In this document: positions 1 to 9,391 of the stretch, piece by piece | Layout: each line of letters opens with the position of its first letter | Position numbering within the stretch: the first letter of the stretch is position 1 | Assembly: GCA_024227565.1 (NCBI GenBank) | Contig: JAAEUE010000136.1 | Span: 84,146 to 148,145 of the forward strand | Source: Alphaproteobacteria bacterium | Lineage (GTDB): Bacteria > Pseudomonadota > Alphaproteobacteria > Rhizobiales > CAJQND01 | DNA: 64,000 bases | Direction of reading: 5' to 3' | Made by a program: the position numbers and the translations under genes | Notes under the pieces: model-generated | Databases searched by the model: none | What the model was told of the DNA's origin: nothing | What the model saw: the letters and a program-made list of their open reading frames with translations, nothing else

Positions 1-1547
1 TGGCCGCCGGACAGCTTTACGCCGCGCTCGCCTACATGAGCCTCATAGCCCTTGCGGCCGCTCACATCTTCCAAATCTTCAATGAAGCTGTGCGCTTGTG
101 CCCTTTCCGCTGCTGCAACCACATCGGCCAGTGTGGCATCCGGCCGGCCATAGCGAATGTTGTCGATCACCGAGCGGTGCAACAGGGAGGTATCTTGCGT
201 CACCATGCCAATCTGGGCGCGCAGGCTCTCCTGGGTCACCTGGGCAATGTCCTGGCCATCCACCCGTATCTGGCCTTCCTCAAGGTCGTAAAACCGCAAC
301 AACAGCGACACCAGGGTGGACTTGCCGGCGCCAGAGCGGCCCACAAGGCCAATCTTTCCGCCCGGCTTGATGGCCAGCGAAAACTGCTCGATCACGCCCT
401 GGCCCACGTCTTCGCGGTCCTTGCCGTAGTTAAACGCAATGCGTTCATAGCCAATGGCACCAGCGCTCACCGCAAGCGGCTTGGCGCCGGGTGCGTCCAC
501 AACCTTGCGTTCCAGCGCAATGGTCTGAATGCCGTCCTGGACCACGCCGATGTTCTCAAACAACGTCCAGACCTCCCACAAGATCCATTGCGACATGCCT
601 TGAAGGCGCAGCACCAGGCCGAGGGCGAGCGCGATGGCGCCCGTGGTGACCGCCTCGATCGACCACAGCCAGATCGACATGGCGGCGACGGAGAACAAGA
701 GCAGGCTGTTGAGGGTGTTCAAGGTTACTGTGAGCACCGTGGAGAGGCGCATCTGCATGTAGACGTTGCCCAGGAAGCCCTCCATGCCTTCGCGGATGTA
801 GGCATCTTCGCGGGCGGCGCGGGCGAACATCTTCACCGTGGAAATGTTCGAATAGCTGTCCACCACGCGCCCGGTGACCACAGACCGGTGGTCGGCCTGT
901 TCCATGGACACCCGGCTGAGCCGCGGCACGAAATAGCGCAGCACGATCAGGTACGCGAGTAGCCAGCCGATCATCGGCGCGGTGAGGCGCAGATCACTGG
1001 TGGCAAACAGTACCACCGCAGCGGTGAAATAGACCCCAACGTAAAGCAGGACCTCTGTGATCTTCATGATCACATCGCGCACCCCAAGGGCGGTCTGCAT
1101 CATCTTGGTGGCCACCCGGCCGGCCAGATCGTTCTGGAAGAACTCCATGGACTGGCGCAGCAGATAGCGGTGAGCCTCCCAACGGATGCGCATGGCAAAA
1201 TTGCCCAACAGGCCCTGGTGCACCACCGCTTCATAGACGAGCTTGAGAATGGGCAAAACAACCAGAACCAGAACGCTCATCCAGATCAGGAGGGTTTTGT
1301 GGGTTTCCCAAAAGCTTGCCCGGTCGCTTGTGGACAGCCAGTCCACCAGGGAACCCACAAAGCCGAACAGCATGACTTCGATAATGGCGACAATGGCTGC
1401 AAAGGCCGAGCTGGCGGCGATCAAGGGCCAGAAGGGGCGGGCGTAATGGATGATAAAGGCCGCAAAGGTGGTCGGCGGCTTGACAGCCTCGGCCTGCGGA
1501 AAGGGTTCGGTGTAGTTCTCCAGCCAGCTGAAAAACTTCGCGATCAC
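1..1547 (-). CDS. ABC exporter, fused permease/ATPase (MsbA-like), 3' end cut off by window
   Basis: An inner-membrane half-transporter with an N-terminal six-helix exporter domain (about residues 25-340) and a C-terminal nucleotide-binding domain. The Walker A motif GRSGAGKS sits at residues 403-410, and the visible part ends exactly in the signature LSGGQ (from residue 512), so Walker B and the H-loop lie outside the window. The start is a GTG at 1547 preceded by GGAG about eight bases upstream; the nearby ATG at 1551 runs into a stop at once. It lies just downstream of the polysaccharide genes on the same strand (93 bp gap), so it may export a glycan, a lipid-linked precursor or lipid A. 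The substrate cannot be read from the sequence. About 515 codons are present. Confidence 0.88.
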   Translation of the reverse strand, partial: MIAKFFSWLENYTEPFPQAEAVKPPTTFAAFIIHYARPFWPLIAASSAFAAIVAIIEVMLFGFVGSLVDWLSTSDRASFWETHKTLLIWMSVLVLVVLPILKLVYEAVVHQGLLGNFAMRIRWEAHRYLLRQSMEFFQNDLAGRVATKMMQTALGVRDVIMKITEVLLYVGVYFTAAVVLFATSDLRLTAPMIGWLLAYLIVLRYFVPRLSRVSMEQADHRSVVTGRVVDSYSNISTVKMFARAAREDAYIREGMEGFLGNVYMQMRLSTVLTVTLNTLNSLLLFSVAAMSIWLWSIEAVTTGAIALALGLVLRLQGMSQWILWEVWTLFENIGVVQDGIQTIALERKVVDAPGAKPLAVSAGAIGYERIAFNYGKDREDVGQGVIEQFSLAIKPGGKIGLVGRSGAGKSTLVSLLLRFYDLEEGQIRVDGQDIAQVTQESLRAQIGMVTQDTSLLHRSVIDNIRYGRPDATLADVVAAAERAQAHSFIEDLEDVSGRKGYEAHVGERGVKLSGG

Positions 1548-1640
1548 AAGATCATCTCCAGAACTGCAAATAGGATTTTTGGGGCGCGATTCGATAAACG
1601 CCGCGCGGCCCATTGTGGCCTGCCTCCAGCCGGGTTGCAA

Positions 1641-2933
1641 TCACTGTGTGGGGAGCGGGGCCTGCGGTGCGCGCGGTGCTGGGGCATGGCGGCGCTGGTA
1701 GTCGATGGAGGCGGCAAACAGGCCCCAGGTCAAACCGATGAGCAAGAACAAATGGCGCCAATGGTCGGTGTCGATCTGCACCCCTTGCAAGGTGGTGAAA
1801 AAGGTTGGGCACCAAATGGCAATCGACATTGTTTGCCAGGGGGTTTGCATGAACGCCAGGCGCCAGCCGATGACCCAGGTGGCGATGATGAGCACTAGAT
1901 AGCTGATGCCGCCGAGCCAACCATAAGAGGAAAAGGCGTTGATGAACGAGTTGTGCGGGTCTTCGCCGAAGATGGGACCGAACTGCAGAGGCCCCAGGCC
2001 GTTGGGCCGGTCCAGCAGCAGCGGGATGGAGCGCAGCTGGTTGCCGAAGCGGCCGGTTTCCCCGAGGTCATAATCCTTCTGCAGGGCGAAGCGGTCGAAA
2101 AAGGCCTCGCGCATGCCGTCAAACGACAGGGCGATGGAAAGTCCGATGGCGAGCAGAAGGACCGCGACCGTGCCCAGGATCAGGACCCGCCAGCGCAGGG
2201 CGTTCGACGTTGTGGCAAACAGCAGAAGAAGGAGCATCAATCCCACCGAGCCGGCTGCATTGGCCCAGGCCCCGCGGGAGAAACACAACAAGATGGCGCC
2301 GCTGAACAACAGCAGCAAAAACAGAGCCATCGGCCCGGCCGTGCCATTGCCCTTGATGAAGCGCAGGAGGATGAACACCAGCGGAGGCACCAGGAAGGTG
2401 CCCAGAACGTTCGGGTCTTTCGTGGTGCCCGAGGCCCGGTCGTAAAGGGTGAAATGTTCACCCAGACCGGCAATGTCGAAATAGCCCAGGAAGCCGGCCA
2501 CCGCGCCAATGGCGGCTGCGAATATGTAGCCGTTCTGTATGACCAGAAGCCGCCGCTCGGTCTGCTCGCTCACATAGCAGGCAAAGAACACTGCGGTGAC
2601 CAGCAGATAGGCCGAGACAAGGGTGAATTGAGCAGCCTTGTCGTTGCCCAGATGGGGCATGAGGCTGAGAAATCCACCGACCGCATAGGTAATGGACAGC
2701 ACCAATAGCGGCAGGATGATCACCGGCACCCGGCCGCCGCCAACGACAAAGATGAACAACACAATCGCGAACAGAAATTCGTAAGGGGCAGGTTCGATCA
2801 AGAGGATCGAGCTGAAGGCCAACATGATGGCCACGCTGGCGTTCAAGATGCCCGACCAGTCAAAGCCTGCCCGCCGCGCCGGCGTGGCCGCGCGTTGATC
2901 GTTCGGAGCGTAGGTGCCGTCAAGGCTGGTCAA
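1641..2933 (-). CDS. O-antigen ligase / Wzy-type polysaccharide polymerase family membrane protein
   Basis: A 430-residue protein with about ten hydrophobic helices and a large periplasmic loop that carries the Wzy_C-type motif PHNSFINAFSSYGW (His327 region). Members of this family join lipid-linked repeat units, either to each other or to a lipid acceptor, on the periplasmic side of the inner membrane. Given the initiating transferase, co-polymerase and export lipoprotein nearby, polymerase of an exopolysaccharide is more likely than lipid A-core ligase. The start is a TTG that overlaps the upstream stop codon by four bases (TTGA), which implies translational coupling. The C-terminus is a short Pro/Ala-rich tail. 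Confidence 0.85.
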   Translation of the reverse strand: MTSLDGTYAPNDQRAATPARRAGFDWSGILNASVAIMLAFSSILLIEPAPYEFLFAIVLFIFVVGGGRVPVIILPLLVLSITYAVGGFLSLMPHLGNDKAAQFTLVSAYLLVTAVFFACYVSEQTERRLLVIQNGYIFAAAIGAVAGFLGYFDIAGLGEHFTLYDRASGTTKDPNVLGTFLVPPLVFILLRFIKGNGTAGPMALFLLLLFSGAILLCFSRGAWANAAGSVGLMLLLLLFATTSNALRWRVLILGTVAVLLLAIGLSIALSFDGMREAFFDRFALQKDYDLGETGRFGNQLRSIPLLLDRPNGLGPLQFGPIFGEDPHNSFINAFSSYGWLGGISYLVLIIATWVIGWRLAFMQTPWQTMSIAIWCPTFFTTLQGVQIDTDHWRHLFLLIGLTWGLFAASIDYQRRHAPAPRAPQAPLPTQ

Positions 2934-4540
2934 TAGGCCTGTTCCATCTGCATCAGGGCAAAGGGTGTCTTTGCCAATATGTACAGATCAAATATGACGG
3001 ACCAGTTTTCGATATAGTAAAGATCGTGCTCTAAACGCCGTAAAATTTTATGTTTTGTATCCGTTTCGCCGCGCCATCCGTTCACCTGGGCCCAGCCCGT
3101 GATGCCGGGTTTGACCCTGTGACGGGCAAAATAACCCTCCACAATGTCGTCATACAGCTTGTCTTCGGCCTTGGCCTGGGTGGCGTGGGGGCGCGGACCC
3201 ACCAATGAGAGCTCGCCCTTCAGCACGTTGAACAACTGGGGCAGTTCATCGAGGCTCGTGCTCCGGATCAGGCGGCCCACACGGGTGACGCGCGGATCGT
3301 TCTTGGTCACCAGTTTGGAGGCTTCATGATCGGTCTGATCCTGATACATGGAGCGGAACTTGTAGACCTCGATAAGCTCATTGTTGAAGCCGTAGCGCTT
3401 CTGCTTGAACAGAACCGGGCCGGGGCTGTCCAACCGAACCGCAAGTGCCACGAGTGCCATCAGCGGCGACAACAGCACCAGCGCAAGGCTGGAGATCACT
3501 TTGTCTTCAAGGGTCTTGATGATCCAATCCCAACCTGACAGGGGCCGGTCGAACACATCGAAGAAGGGAATGTTGCCGATATAGGAATAGGCCCTGGGGC
3601 GGAACCTCAGCTTCTGGGTGTAGGCGCTGAGGCGAATGTCCACGGGCAGGATCCAGAGCTTGCGGGTGAGTTCTGCAAGGCGGTTCTCGGCCGACAACGG
3701 CAGCGCCAGAATGAGAAGGTCGATCCGCTTCCACCTGGCAAACTCAACCAGTTGGTCCACATTGCCAAGCTTCTGATAGCCGGCGATTGCGGCGGGTGAG
3801 CGATCATCGTTGCGGTCGTCGAACAGGCCGACAATGCTGACGTCGATGTCTGAGGATTCGTTGATGGCTTCAATCAGTTCAGCCGCTTCCTGGCCGCCGC
3901 CGATGATCACGGCTTGGCGGTTGAGGCGGTTGTCTGAGTTCCAGCGCCGCAGCAACCTGGCGGTGACGCCGCGCAGAACCAGCAGGCCGCTGAAACCGAA
4001 CAGATACCAACTGCCAAGCCAAACACGCGAGTAGGTTTCGCCCAGCTTGCTGAAGAACACCAGCACAGTGAGGGCGGCGAAGAACACCGACCAGCCCAGC
4101 AGCAGCCGGGGCCCGTTCTCAAACGGCCGCAGCAGGGCGTTGACGGAATAAAGGTTGCCCAGGCTCAAAAAGGCCGGCACCGCGAGGGCTGAAAACGCCG
4201 ACACGCTGACGAAGTAGATCGCTGAGATCAGGGTGTATTCCTGCACATAGAGCAGCCAGATCAAGGCGCCGATGACGGCAACAAGAAGTCCTTCGATGGC
4301 CCGCACCGAGGCGCCGATTATGCTGGGGGAGATCCAGCTTTCTTCTGAAATCTGCTCGGGCGCACAAACGTTCGTGCTGCCTGTGTCCAGGCCAGGCGCA
4401 TCTGCACGGCTGATCGCCTCAAGCAGGTCAGAGCCTGCCAGCTTTCTGGTGTTTTTATCGTCCTTACGCATCTTAGCTGGTCGAACCTGAAAAATTGCTT
4501 TGGTCAAGACCTTGGCAAGTTCGATGCCAGTACCCGGCAT
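2930..4540 (-). CDS. Undecaprenyl-phosphate sugar-1-phosphate transferase (polyprenyl glycosylphosphotransferase)
   Basis: A 536-residue initiating enzyme of exopolysaccharide synthesis that transfers a sugar-1-phosphate (glucose or galactose type) from a UDP-sugar to undecaprenyl phosphate. The N-terminal half has four to five membrane helices and a CoA-binding-like fold with a glycine-rich GGGQEA motif. The C-terminal bacterial sugar transferase domain (about residues 335-536) shows the hallmarks [34 protein letters not shown] and [14 protein letters not shown]. The ATG at 4540 has no clear ribosome binding site; an internal ATG at 4471 (MRKDDKN) is possible. It overlaps the downstream polymerase gene by four bases and lies 49 bp from the upstream glycosyltransferase, so the three probably form one transcript. 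Confidence 0.92.
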   Translation of the reverse strand: MPGTGIELAKVLTKAIFQVRPAKMRKDDKNTRKLAGSDLLEAISRADAPGLDTGSTNVCAPEQISEESWISPSIIGASVRAIEGLLVAVIGALIWLLYVQEYTLISAIYFVSVSAFSALAVPAFLSLGNLYSVNALLRPFENGPRLLLGWSVFFAALTVLVFFSKLGETYSRVWLGSWYLFGFSGLLVLRGVTARLLRRWNSDNRLNRQAVIIGGGQEAAELIEAINESSDIDVSIVGLFDDRNDDRSPAAIAGYQKLGNVDQLVEFARWKRIDLLILALPLSAENRLAELTRKLWILPVDIRLSAYTQKLRFRPRAYSYIGNIPFFDVFDRPLSGWDWIIKTLEDKVISSLALVLLSPLMALVALAVRLDSPGPVLFKQKRYGFNNELIEVYKFRSMYQDQTDHEASKLVTKNDPRVTRVGRLIRSTSLDELPQLFNVLKGELSLVGPRPHATQAKAEDKLYDDIVEGYFARHRVKPGITGWAQVNGWRGETDTKHKILRRLEHDLYYIENWSVIFDLYILAKTPFALMQMEQAY

Positions 4541-4589
4541 AGTTAACGATTGGGACCGCAGAAGCGCCGCTAACCCTGGTTGTGGTTAA

Positions 4590-5759
4590 TCAGGCTGAGT
4601 TTTCGGCCCTTGAGGCGCCCAGGGAGGAGGGGGCAAGGTGGGGTTTTTCCTGCAGGATGGCCGAATAGAACTCACAAACGCCCTGAACCATCCGGTCCAG
4701 CGAGAACAGTTGGCCGGCGCGGGCGTGCAGCGTTTCAGCTTGGGACACCAGAGCGGCCCCATCTGTGATGGCCTGTTCCATCGCAGCAGAGACGGCGGCG
4801 GCGTCATCGGGGGGCAAAAGGCTGGAGGCCTGATCGCCGAACATTTCGGGGATGCCGCCCACGTTCGTGGTGATGATTGGCTTGGCGGCCCCCATGCCTT
4901 CCAAGACCGCGTAGGGGAAGGATTCGGCTCGCGACGGCAAAATCAGCACCCGGCCCATGGCAAATGCCGTGCGCGCTGGCTGGAGACCTGCAAACGTGAT
5001 TTGATCTTCAATTCCATATGTTTGCGCCAATATGCGAAGATCTTGCTCTAATGCACCCGTGCCGGCCAGAACGGCGGTAGCCGGGCGTTTCTTGTTAAGC
5101 TCGGCAAGGCCCTTGATAACCAGATCAACGCCTTTGAGCTCTCTCAACTCGCCTATGAACACAAAGTCTGCTGCGTCAGGCATCAAGGCTACCGGCAGCA
5201 ACTCGTGATCGGCAATGCCGTTGTGGACGATGGTCTGTGGGCAGGTGACCGGGCCCACCTTTGCGCGGTACGCATCGCGTTCGAATTCTGCAACAAACAC
5301 ATAACCAGAAGTGCGCCGCTTGAGCAGGCGCTCCAGGCCCAAGAAAGCCGCGCCGACGGGAGATGTGGCAGAGTAATGCAGGCTGCCGCCGTGGGGTGTG
5401 TAGATCGCCTTGGGTCCGTTGCGCCCTGAACACAGGCGGGCAAATGCACCGCCCTTTGCCCCGTGTCCCTGCAGGATCTCCGGCTCCAGATCTGAAATAT
5501 GGTCCTTGATGATGCGATAGGCTGCAATGTCCGTCAGGCTCGGCAGACGGCTCATCTCCACCCGCAAAAGGCCCAGGGCGCACAGGGGTTCAAGTTGCTC
5601 CAGGGCCGCACAGGCCGCCGCGCCGCCGGTGTTGGCGTCACAGATGAGACCAACCTCAATGCCCCGGTCAACCTGACCGGCAATGAGATCGCGAACGTGC
5701 CGGAACAGGCCGCCGATAGGGGATCGCAAACAATGGATGACGCGCAAGGGTCGGGTCAT
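4590..5759 (-). CDS. Glycosyltransferase, GT4-type (GT-B fold)
   Basis: A 389-residue cytoplasmic glycosyltransferase of the GT-B fold. The N-terminal acceptor domain begins with RVIHCLRSPIGGLFRHVRDL. The C-terminal nucleotide-sugar domain has the E-x7-E signature ESFPYAVLE (Glu279 and Glu287), followed by MGAAKPIITTNVGGIPEM. Such enzymes extend the lipid-linked repeat unit with a retaining mechanism. Donor and acceptor cannot be deduced. The gene sits between the export lipoprotein gene and the initiating sugar transferase on the same strand, consistent with assembly of the exopolysaccharide subunit. It is the only cytoplasmic chain-extending transferase in the visible locus, so others must lie elsewhere or before the window. 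Confidence 0.9.
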   Translation of the reverse strand: MTRPLRVIHCLRSPIGGLFRHVRDLIAGQVDRGIEVGLICDANTGGAAACAALEQLEPLCALGLLRVEMSRLPSLTDIAAYRIIKDHISDLEPEILQGHGAKGGAFARLCSGRNGPKAIYTPHGGSLHYSATSPVGAAFLGLERLLKRRTSGYVFVAEFERDAYRAKVGPVTCPQTIVHNGIADHELLPVALMPDAADFVFIGELRELKGVDLVIKGLAELNKKRPATAVLAGTGALEQDLRILAQTYGIEDQITFAGLQPARTAFAMGRVLILPSRAESFPYAVLEGMGAAKPIITTNVGGIPEMFGDQASSLLPPDDAAAVSAAMEQAITDGAALVSQAETLHARAGQLFSLDRMVQGVCEFYSAILQEKPHLAPSSLGASRAENSA

Positions 5760-5825
5760 ATGGAGACAGGTCCCTCAATTGGGTTGAACCTGACCACCAC
5801 CCAGCAACAGGGATGCCAATTGAGC

Positions 5826-6539
5826 TTAGAACCAGCGCTCACGCACATAGATGATGTCGCCTGGATACATTTGTGTAGTGACATCAACCTTCTGGGAGAT
5901 TGTGCCTTCAGCCGTTTTGCGGGTCATCAACACGGGGCCCTGATGGCCACGTTCGGTGTATCCGCCGCCAATGGCGATGGCGTTCTGCACGGTCATGCCG
6001 GCGATGTAGGGATAACGGCCGGAGTTGCGAACCTCACCCAGAATGAAGAAGGGACGGAACTCGGCAACTTCCACGGAAACCTTGGGGTCGCGCAGGTAGC
6101 CTGCCTTCAGTTTGCGGGTGAGGGCCTGTTCAACCTGGCGCGAGGTCAGGCCGGCAACCCGGGTTGACTGAATCAACGGCATGGAAATGCTGCCGTCTGA
6201 ATCGACGCGGTACTGACTGGTCAGATCCTGCTGGCCGAACACCCGAACGTTCAAGCGATCGCCGCTGCCAACCTGATAGCCTTGGTTGAACTCATAGGAG
6301 CTTTCAACACCGCTCGAGCCATAGGGAGGTTTGACACCGTCGGGGTCAGCAACCACCCGGCTGATCGAGCCGGTTTGATCTGCGCTCGTCCCCTCGGGAG
6401 GTGTTGAGGGCATATAGTCTTCCCAAGATTTCGCACATCCCGAAAGAATACCTAACGCTGTCAACGCAATAACAAATTTAGCAACTCGCACTGAACCAAT
6501 CCCTTTACGCAACGCACCCACCTTAACCGGTGGCCGCAT
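5826..6539 (-). CDS. Outer-membrane polysaccharide export lipoprotein (Wza/OPX family, short type)
   Basis: A small export protein of about 237 residues. The N-terminus is basic then hydrophobic and ends in a lipobox, LGILSGC, with Cys35 as the lipidation site. A Poly_export domain follows (GDRLNVRVFGQQDLTSQY onward) and then one SLBB domain (FFILGEVRNSGRYPY). The protein lacks the C-terminal amphipathic helix region of full-length Wza, as in GumB-like or ExoF-like forms. It would form the periplasmic/outer-membrane channel for the polymer. I prefer the ATG at 6539 to the upstream TTG at 6545. It is transcribed divergently from the co-polymerase gene, with 183 bp between them, and the two products normally act as one machine. 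Confidence 0.9.
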   Translation of the reverse strand: MRPPVKVGALRKGIGSVRVAKFVIALTALGILSGCAKSWEDYMPSTPPEGTSADQTGSISRVVADPDGVKPPYGSSGVESSYEFNQGYQVGSGDRLNVRVFGQQDLTSQYRVDSDGSISMPLIQSTRVAGLTSRQVEQALTRKLKAGYLRDPKVSVEVAEFRPFFILGEVRNSGRYPYIAGMTVQNAIAIGGGYTERGHQGPVLMTRKTAEGTISQKVDVTTQMYPGDIIYVRERWF

Positions 6540-6722
6540 GACCAATTGGGGCTGAGCTTAGTGATTCATGGTTAATGAAAGGCTTACTGGTGGTAATCTG
6601 AGAGAGTAGGGAATGAAATGATAGAGTAATGAAAATCCCGGTTTGAAATGTCTCGTTAAGAGAATCGTTACCATAAGGGCTTCAAGGTCGAACTTACGTC
6701 GTCTTGGGATATCCGGTAGCAG

Positions 6723-9383
6723 ATGAGCCAGTCAGAAAATCCACCATATTCTGGAATGCAAGCCCCCTCAGCCGGGCATGCGTATCCAGGAGATCCTAAC
6801 ACTAACGGTATGTCTGCTGTGGATCTGCGCGCTGTGTTCCAAGGCATGTGGGGCCGCAAGAAGCTTATGGCCACGATAATCCTGGCGATTGTGGTCGCTG
6901 CGGTTGCTTTCGTCATCACGGCCACACCTAAGTATACGGCAACCGCCAAATTGCTGCTGGAAGGCCCGTCCACGTCCTACCGTGATCCGGACCTTGGTCC
7001 CAACCAAATCAGGGGCCCGCGCACAGTTGGCGAGCAGGAAGTCTATAGTCAGGTTGAAGTCATCGAATCAGGAGATCTGGCTGCACGGGTGGCCAAGTCA
7101 CTCAACTTGGCCGTTCGGCCGGAGTTCGATCCGCGCGTCTCCGATATCAGCCCTCTGAAGGCCATGATGATTGGATTGGGGCTGGCCCATGACCCGCGGC
7201 TGCAATTCAACGAACAGCGTGTTCTGGACAAGTTCAAGGATAAGCTGAAAGCCTTCCCGGTTGTTAAGTCCAAGGTCATCCAGGTTGAGTTCTCGTCCAA
7301 AGTTCCCAAAACTGCCGCGGAGGTGGCAAACACGCTCACCGAGCTCTATGTGACCTCAACGCGCGAAGTGCAGCTGGACGACACGCGCCGGGCCAGCGGC
7401 TGGCTGACTGAACAGATTGCCCAACTGCGCAACCAGGTTGCCCGATCGGAGGCAGCTACTGAAGAATACCGCGCACGGGCCGGGCTTGTGCAAGGGCGCT
7501 CGTCCACCACCACCTTGGCGCAGGATGAACTTTCCGAACTGAACCGCCAGATCGCACTTGCTGCCGCGGGCCGGGCAGAAGCGGTCGCGAAGGCTGATGC
7601 GATCCGCAAACTGTTGAAGGACCGCGGCACGGTCGCGGCATCAAACGATGTGACGGCCTCCAATCTTATTCAGCGCTTGCGCGAGCAGGAAATCGCACTC
7701 ACCCGCAGGCTGGCCGACCTCAACACCACGTATCTGTCGAACCACCCTAGAATTTTGTCGGTGCGCCAGGAAATCAACGATGTACGCCGCGAAATCAGGG
7801 TTGAGGCCTTGAAGATCGTTGAAGGGCTTGAGCAGCAGGCCAAAGTTGCCTCCGCACGCGAAGCTTCGCTGAGGGCAAGTATGAACGAGCTGAAGACCGC
7901 AGCTTCTGTGAACAAGCAGGACGAGGTCAAACTCCGCGCGTTGGAACGCGAAGCCAAGGCCAACAGAGAGCAGCTTGAAGCTCTCCTGAAGCGCCACAGC
8001 GACGCCAGCGCAAGGCAAGACATCTTCGCGCAACCGGCGCGGGCCCGAATTATCTCGCGGGCATCGGTGCCGTCGCAGCCGTCTTTCCCGAAAAAGGGGC
8101 CGATCCTGATGATCGCAACAGGCGGCGCGATTGCCATTGCCCTTCTTGCGGCATTCCTGGTGGAAGCAATCAACATTGGCGGCGGTGCGGTGGTCCCCAA
8201 ATATCCGAACGGCGGATATCCGGCGAGCCCGCAGCCTTCGCCTGCCGGTCCTCCTCCGCCGACTTCGCCCAGCCGGGGCGGACTGTTCTCCTCATTGAAA
8301 GGCAAGCTGAAGCCTGGCGGGCAGGGGGCACCAGCTTATGCGGCTGCGCCTCAAGCTTCCGCGCCGCCGGTCTATGAGCCCCAGGCGCCGGTGCAACCCA
8401 CCTACACAGCGCCGCCTCCCGTGCAGCCGACCTATGCACCGCCACCCCCGGTGCAGCCGACATACAGTGCACCCCCTCCGGCGCAGGAGCCGGTCTATGC
8501 GCCCCCGGTTGAACCGGCACCAGCCCCAGCACCTGCCGCCGCCCAGGCAGGCTGGACACCGCCGCCGCAACCTGATGGAGCATCGGCGCCAACCGGGTTC
8601 GATCCGTTTGCTACAGTTGGGGCCGCCGCAGTCGCTGCCGCGCCGCCACAACCGGCGCCAGCACCAACGCCGGCACCAGCTTCTTCGCCGGAGGCTGCGC
8701 CGATCATCGCCAACATCGCCGGCATGTCATGTGATCTTGAAGGGTTGCCCTATCAGGTGATTGTGGATCCAGCTTCGCCGTTTTCGTCTTCGGTGTTCCT
8801 GGCCGCGCGCTCCATTGCAGAACGGCTTGGGGAATCGTCCAACATCCGCCTGTTTGTGGCGCCCACTCATGAACCGTCGGCGGGCGTTATCATGTCCGCC
8901 AGCTTGGCCAGGGCGTTCTCCACTTTTGGTCTGAAGACGATCGTGGTCGATGCCACCATGAGCGGCCCGGAATTGACCGCCGCCTTTGGTGTGCATGATG
9001 GTCCGGGGCTCTCTGAGTTCCTGCGTGGCAGCGCGGCGTTTTCTGACTGTATCGTCCGTGACGGTGCGTCATCCACCCACGTGATGACCAGCGGTGCATG
9101 TACATCTGAAGCGGTGGAATTGGCGGGCGGAAACCGAATTGATGTCACCCTGGCGGCCTTGTCGCATGCCTATGATGTGGTGATTATGAGTGCGGCAAAC
9201 CTCACGTCCAACCCGTGGGCGCTTTCCATTGCTGACAAGACCGATATGGCACTGCTTGTCACGCCGGCCGAAGCGCATGACGGGGTTGCGGCCCAATTTG
9301 CCCAGACGATGAAATCGGCAATGTCGAAGGACGTTTGCTTTGTGCTTGCACACGCCCCCCAACGGCATGCGCACGTCGCCTAA
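6723..9383 (+). CDS. Polysaccharide co-polymerase (Wzz/GumC/ExoP-like) with degenerate BY-kinase-like C-terminus
   Basis: An 886-residue inner-membrane chain-length determinant. TM1 is at about residues 49-67, followed by a Wzz domain, a long periplasmic coiled coil (about 210-430) and TM2 at about 460-482. A cytoplasmic Pro/Ala-rich linker (about 490-655) contains three VQPTY repeats. The C-terminal domain (about 665-886) resembles a bacterial tyrosine kinase/ParA fold. However, the Walker A position (713-725, APTHEPSAGVIMS) lacks the GK[S/T] core, and the Walker B strand (VVIMSAAN, 819-826) lacks its acidic residue. Only an A'-like Asp743 survives. There is no C-terminal tyrosine cluster. 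The domain is therefore probably a pseudokinase with a structural or regulatory role in export. Confidence 0.9.
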   Translation: MSQSENPPYSGMQAPSAGHAYPGDPNTNGMSAVDLRAVFQGMWGRKKLMATIILAIVVAAVAFVITATPKYTATAKLLLEGPSTSYRDPDLGPNQIRGPRTVGEQEVYSQVEVIESGDLAARVAKSLNLAVRPEFDPRVSDISPLKAMMIGLGLAHDPRLQFNEQRVLDKFKDKLKAFPVVKSKVIQVEFSSKVPKTAAEVANTLTELYVTSTREVQLDDTRRASGWLTEQIAQLRNQVARSEAATEEYRARAGLVQGRSSTTTLAQDELSELNRQIALAAAGRAEAVAKADAIRKLLKDRGTVAASNDVTASNLIQRLREQEIALTRRLADLNTTYLSNHPRILSVRQEINDVRREIRVEALKIVEGLEQQAKVASAREASLRASMNELKTAASVNKQDEVKLRALEREAKANREQLEALLKRHSDASARQDIFAQPARARIISRASVPSQPSFPKKGPILMIATGGAIAIALLAAFLVEAINIGGGAVVPKYPNGGYPASPQPSPAGPPPPTSPSRGGLFSSLKGKLKPGGQGAPAYAAAPQASAPPVYEPQAPVQPTYTAPPPVQPTYAPPPPVQPTYSAPPPAQEPVYAPPVEPAPAPAPAAAQAGWTPPPQPDGASAPTGFDPFATVGAAAVAAAPPQPAPAPTPAPASSPEAAPIIANIAGMSCDLEGLPYQVIVDPASPFSSSVFLAARSIAERLGESSNIRLFVAPTHEPSAGVIMSASLARAFSTFGLKTIVVDATMSGPELTAAFGVHDGPGLSEFLRGSAAFSDCIVRDGASSTHVMTSGACTSEAVELAGGNRIDVTLAALSHAYDVVIMSAANLTSNPWALSIADKTDMALLVTPAEAHDGVAAQFAQTMKSAMSKDVCFVLAHAPQRHAHVA
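8391..8480 (+). repeat. Three tandem 30-bp repeats encoding VQPTY-(x)APPP units
   Basis: Units at 8391-8420, 8421-8450 and 8451-8480 are imperfect direct copies that keep the reading frame of the co-polymerase. They encode three ten-residue units, residues 557-586, each beginning VQPTY and ending in a run of prolines. Tyr in each unit is conserved. The copies probably arose by replication slippage and lie within a larger Pro/Ala-rich linker. They could be a flexible spacer or a docking surface. Confidence 0.85.
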
Positions 9384-9391
9384 AGGCTAGC

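Noticed and set aside
36..962. 308-codon plus-strand open frame
   Set aside because: It is antisense to the ABC exporter, His/Gln-rich and without domain character; the minus-strand frame has clear exporter motifs.
1953..2708. 251-codon plus-strand open frame
   Set aside because: Antisense shadow of the polymerase/ligase gene, with glutamine-rich unlikely composition.
8391..8480. CRISPR-like direct repeats
   Set aside because: The copies are adjacent without spacers, in frame, and encode a proline-rich linker.
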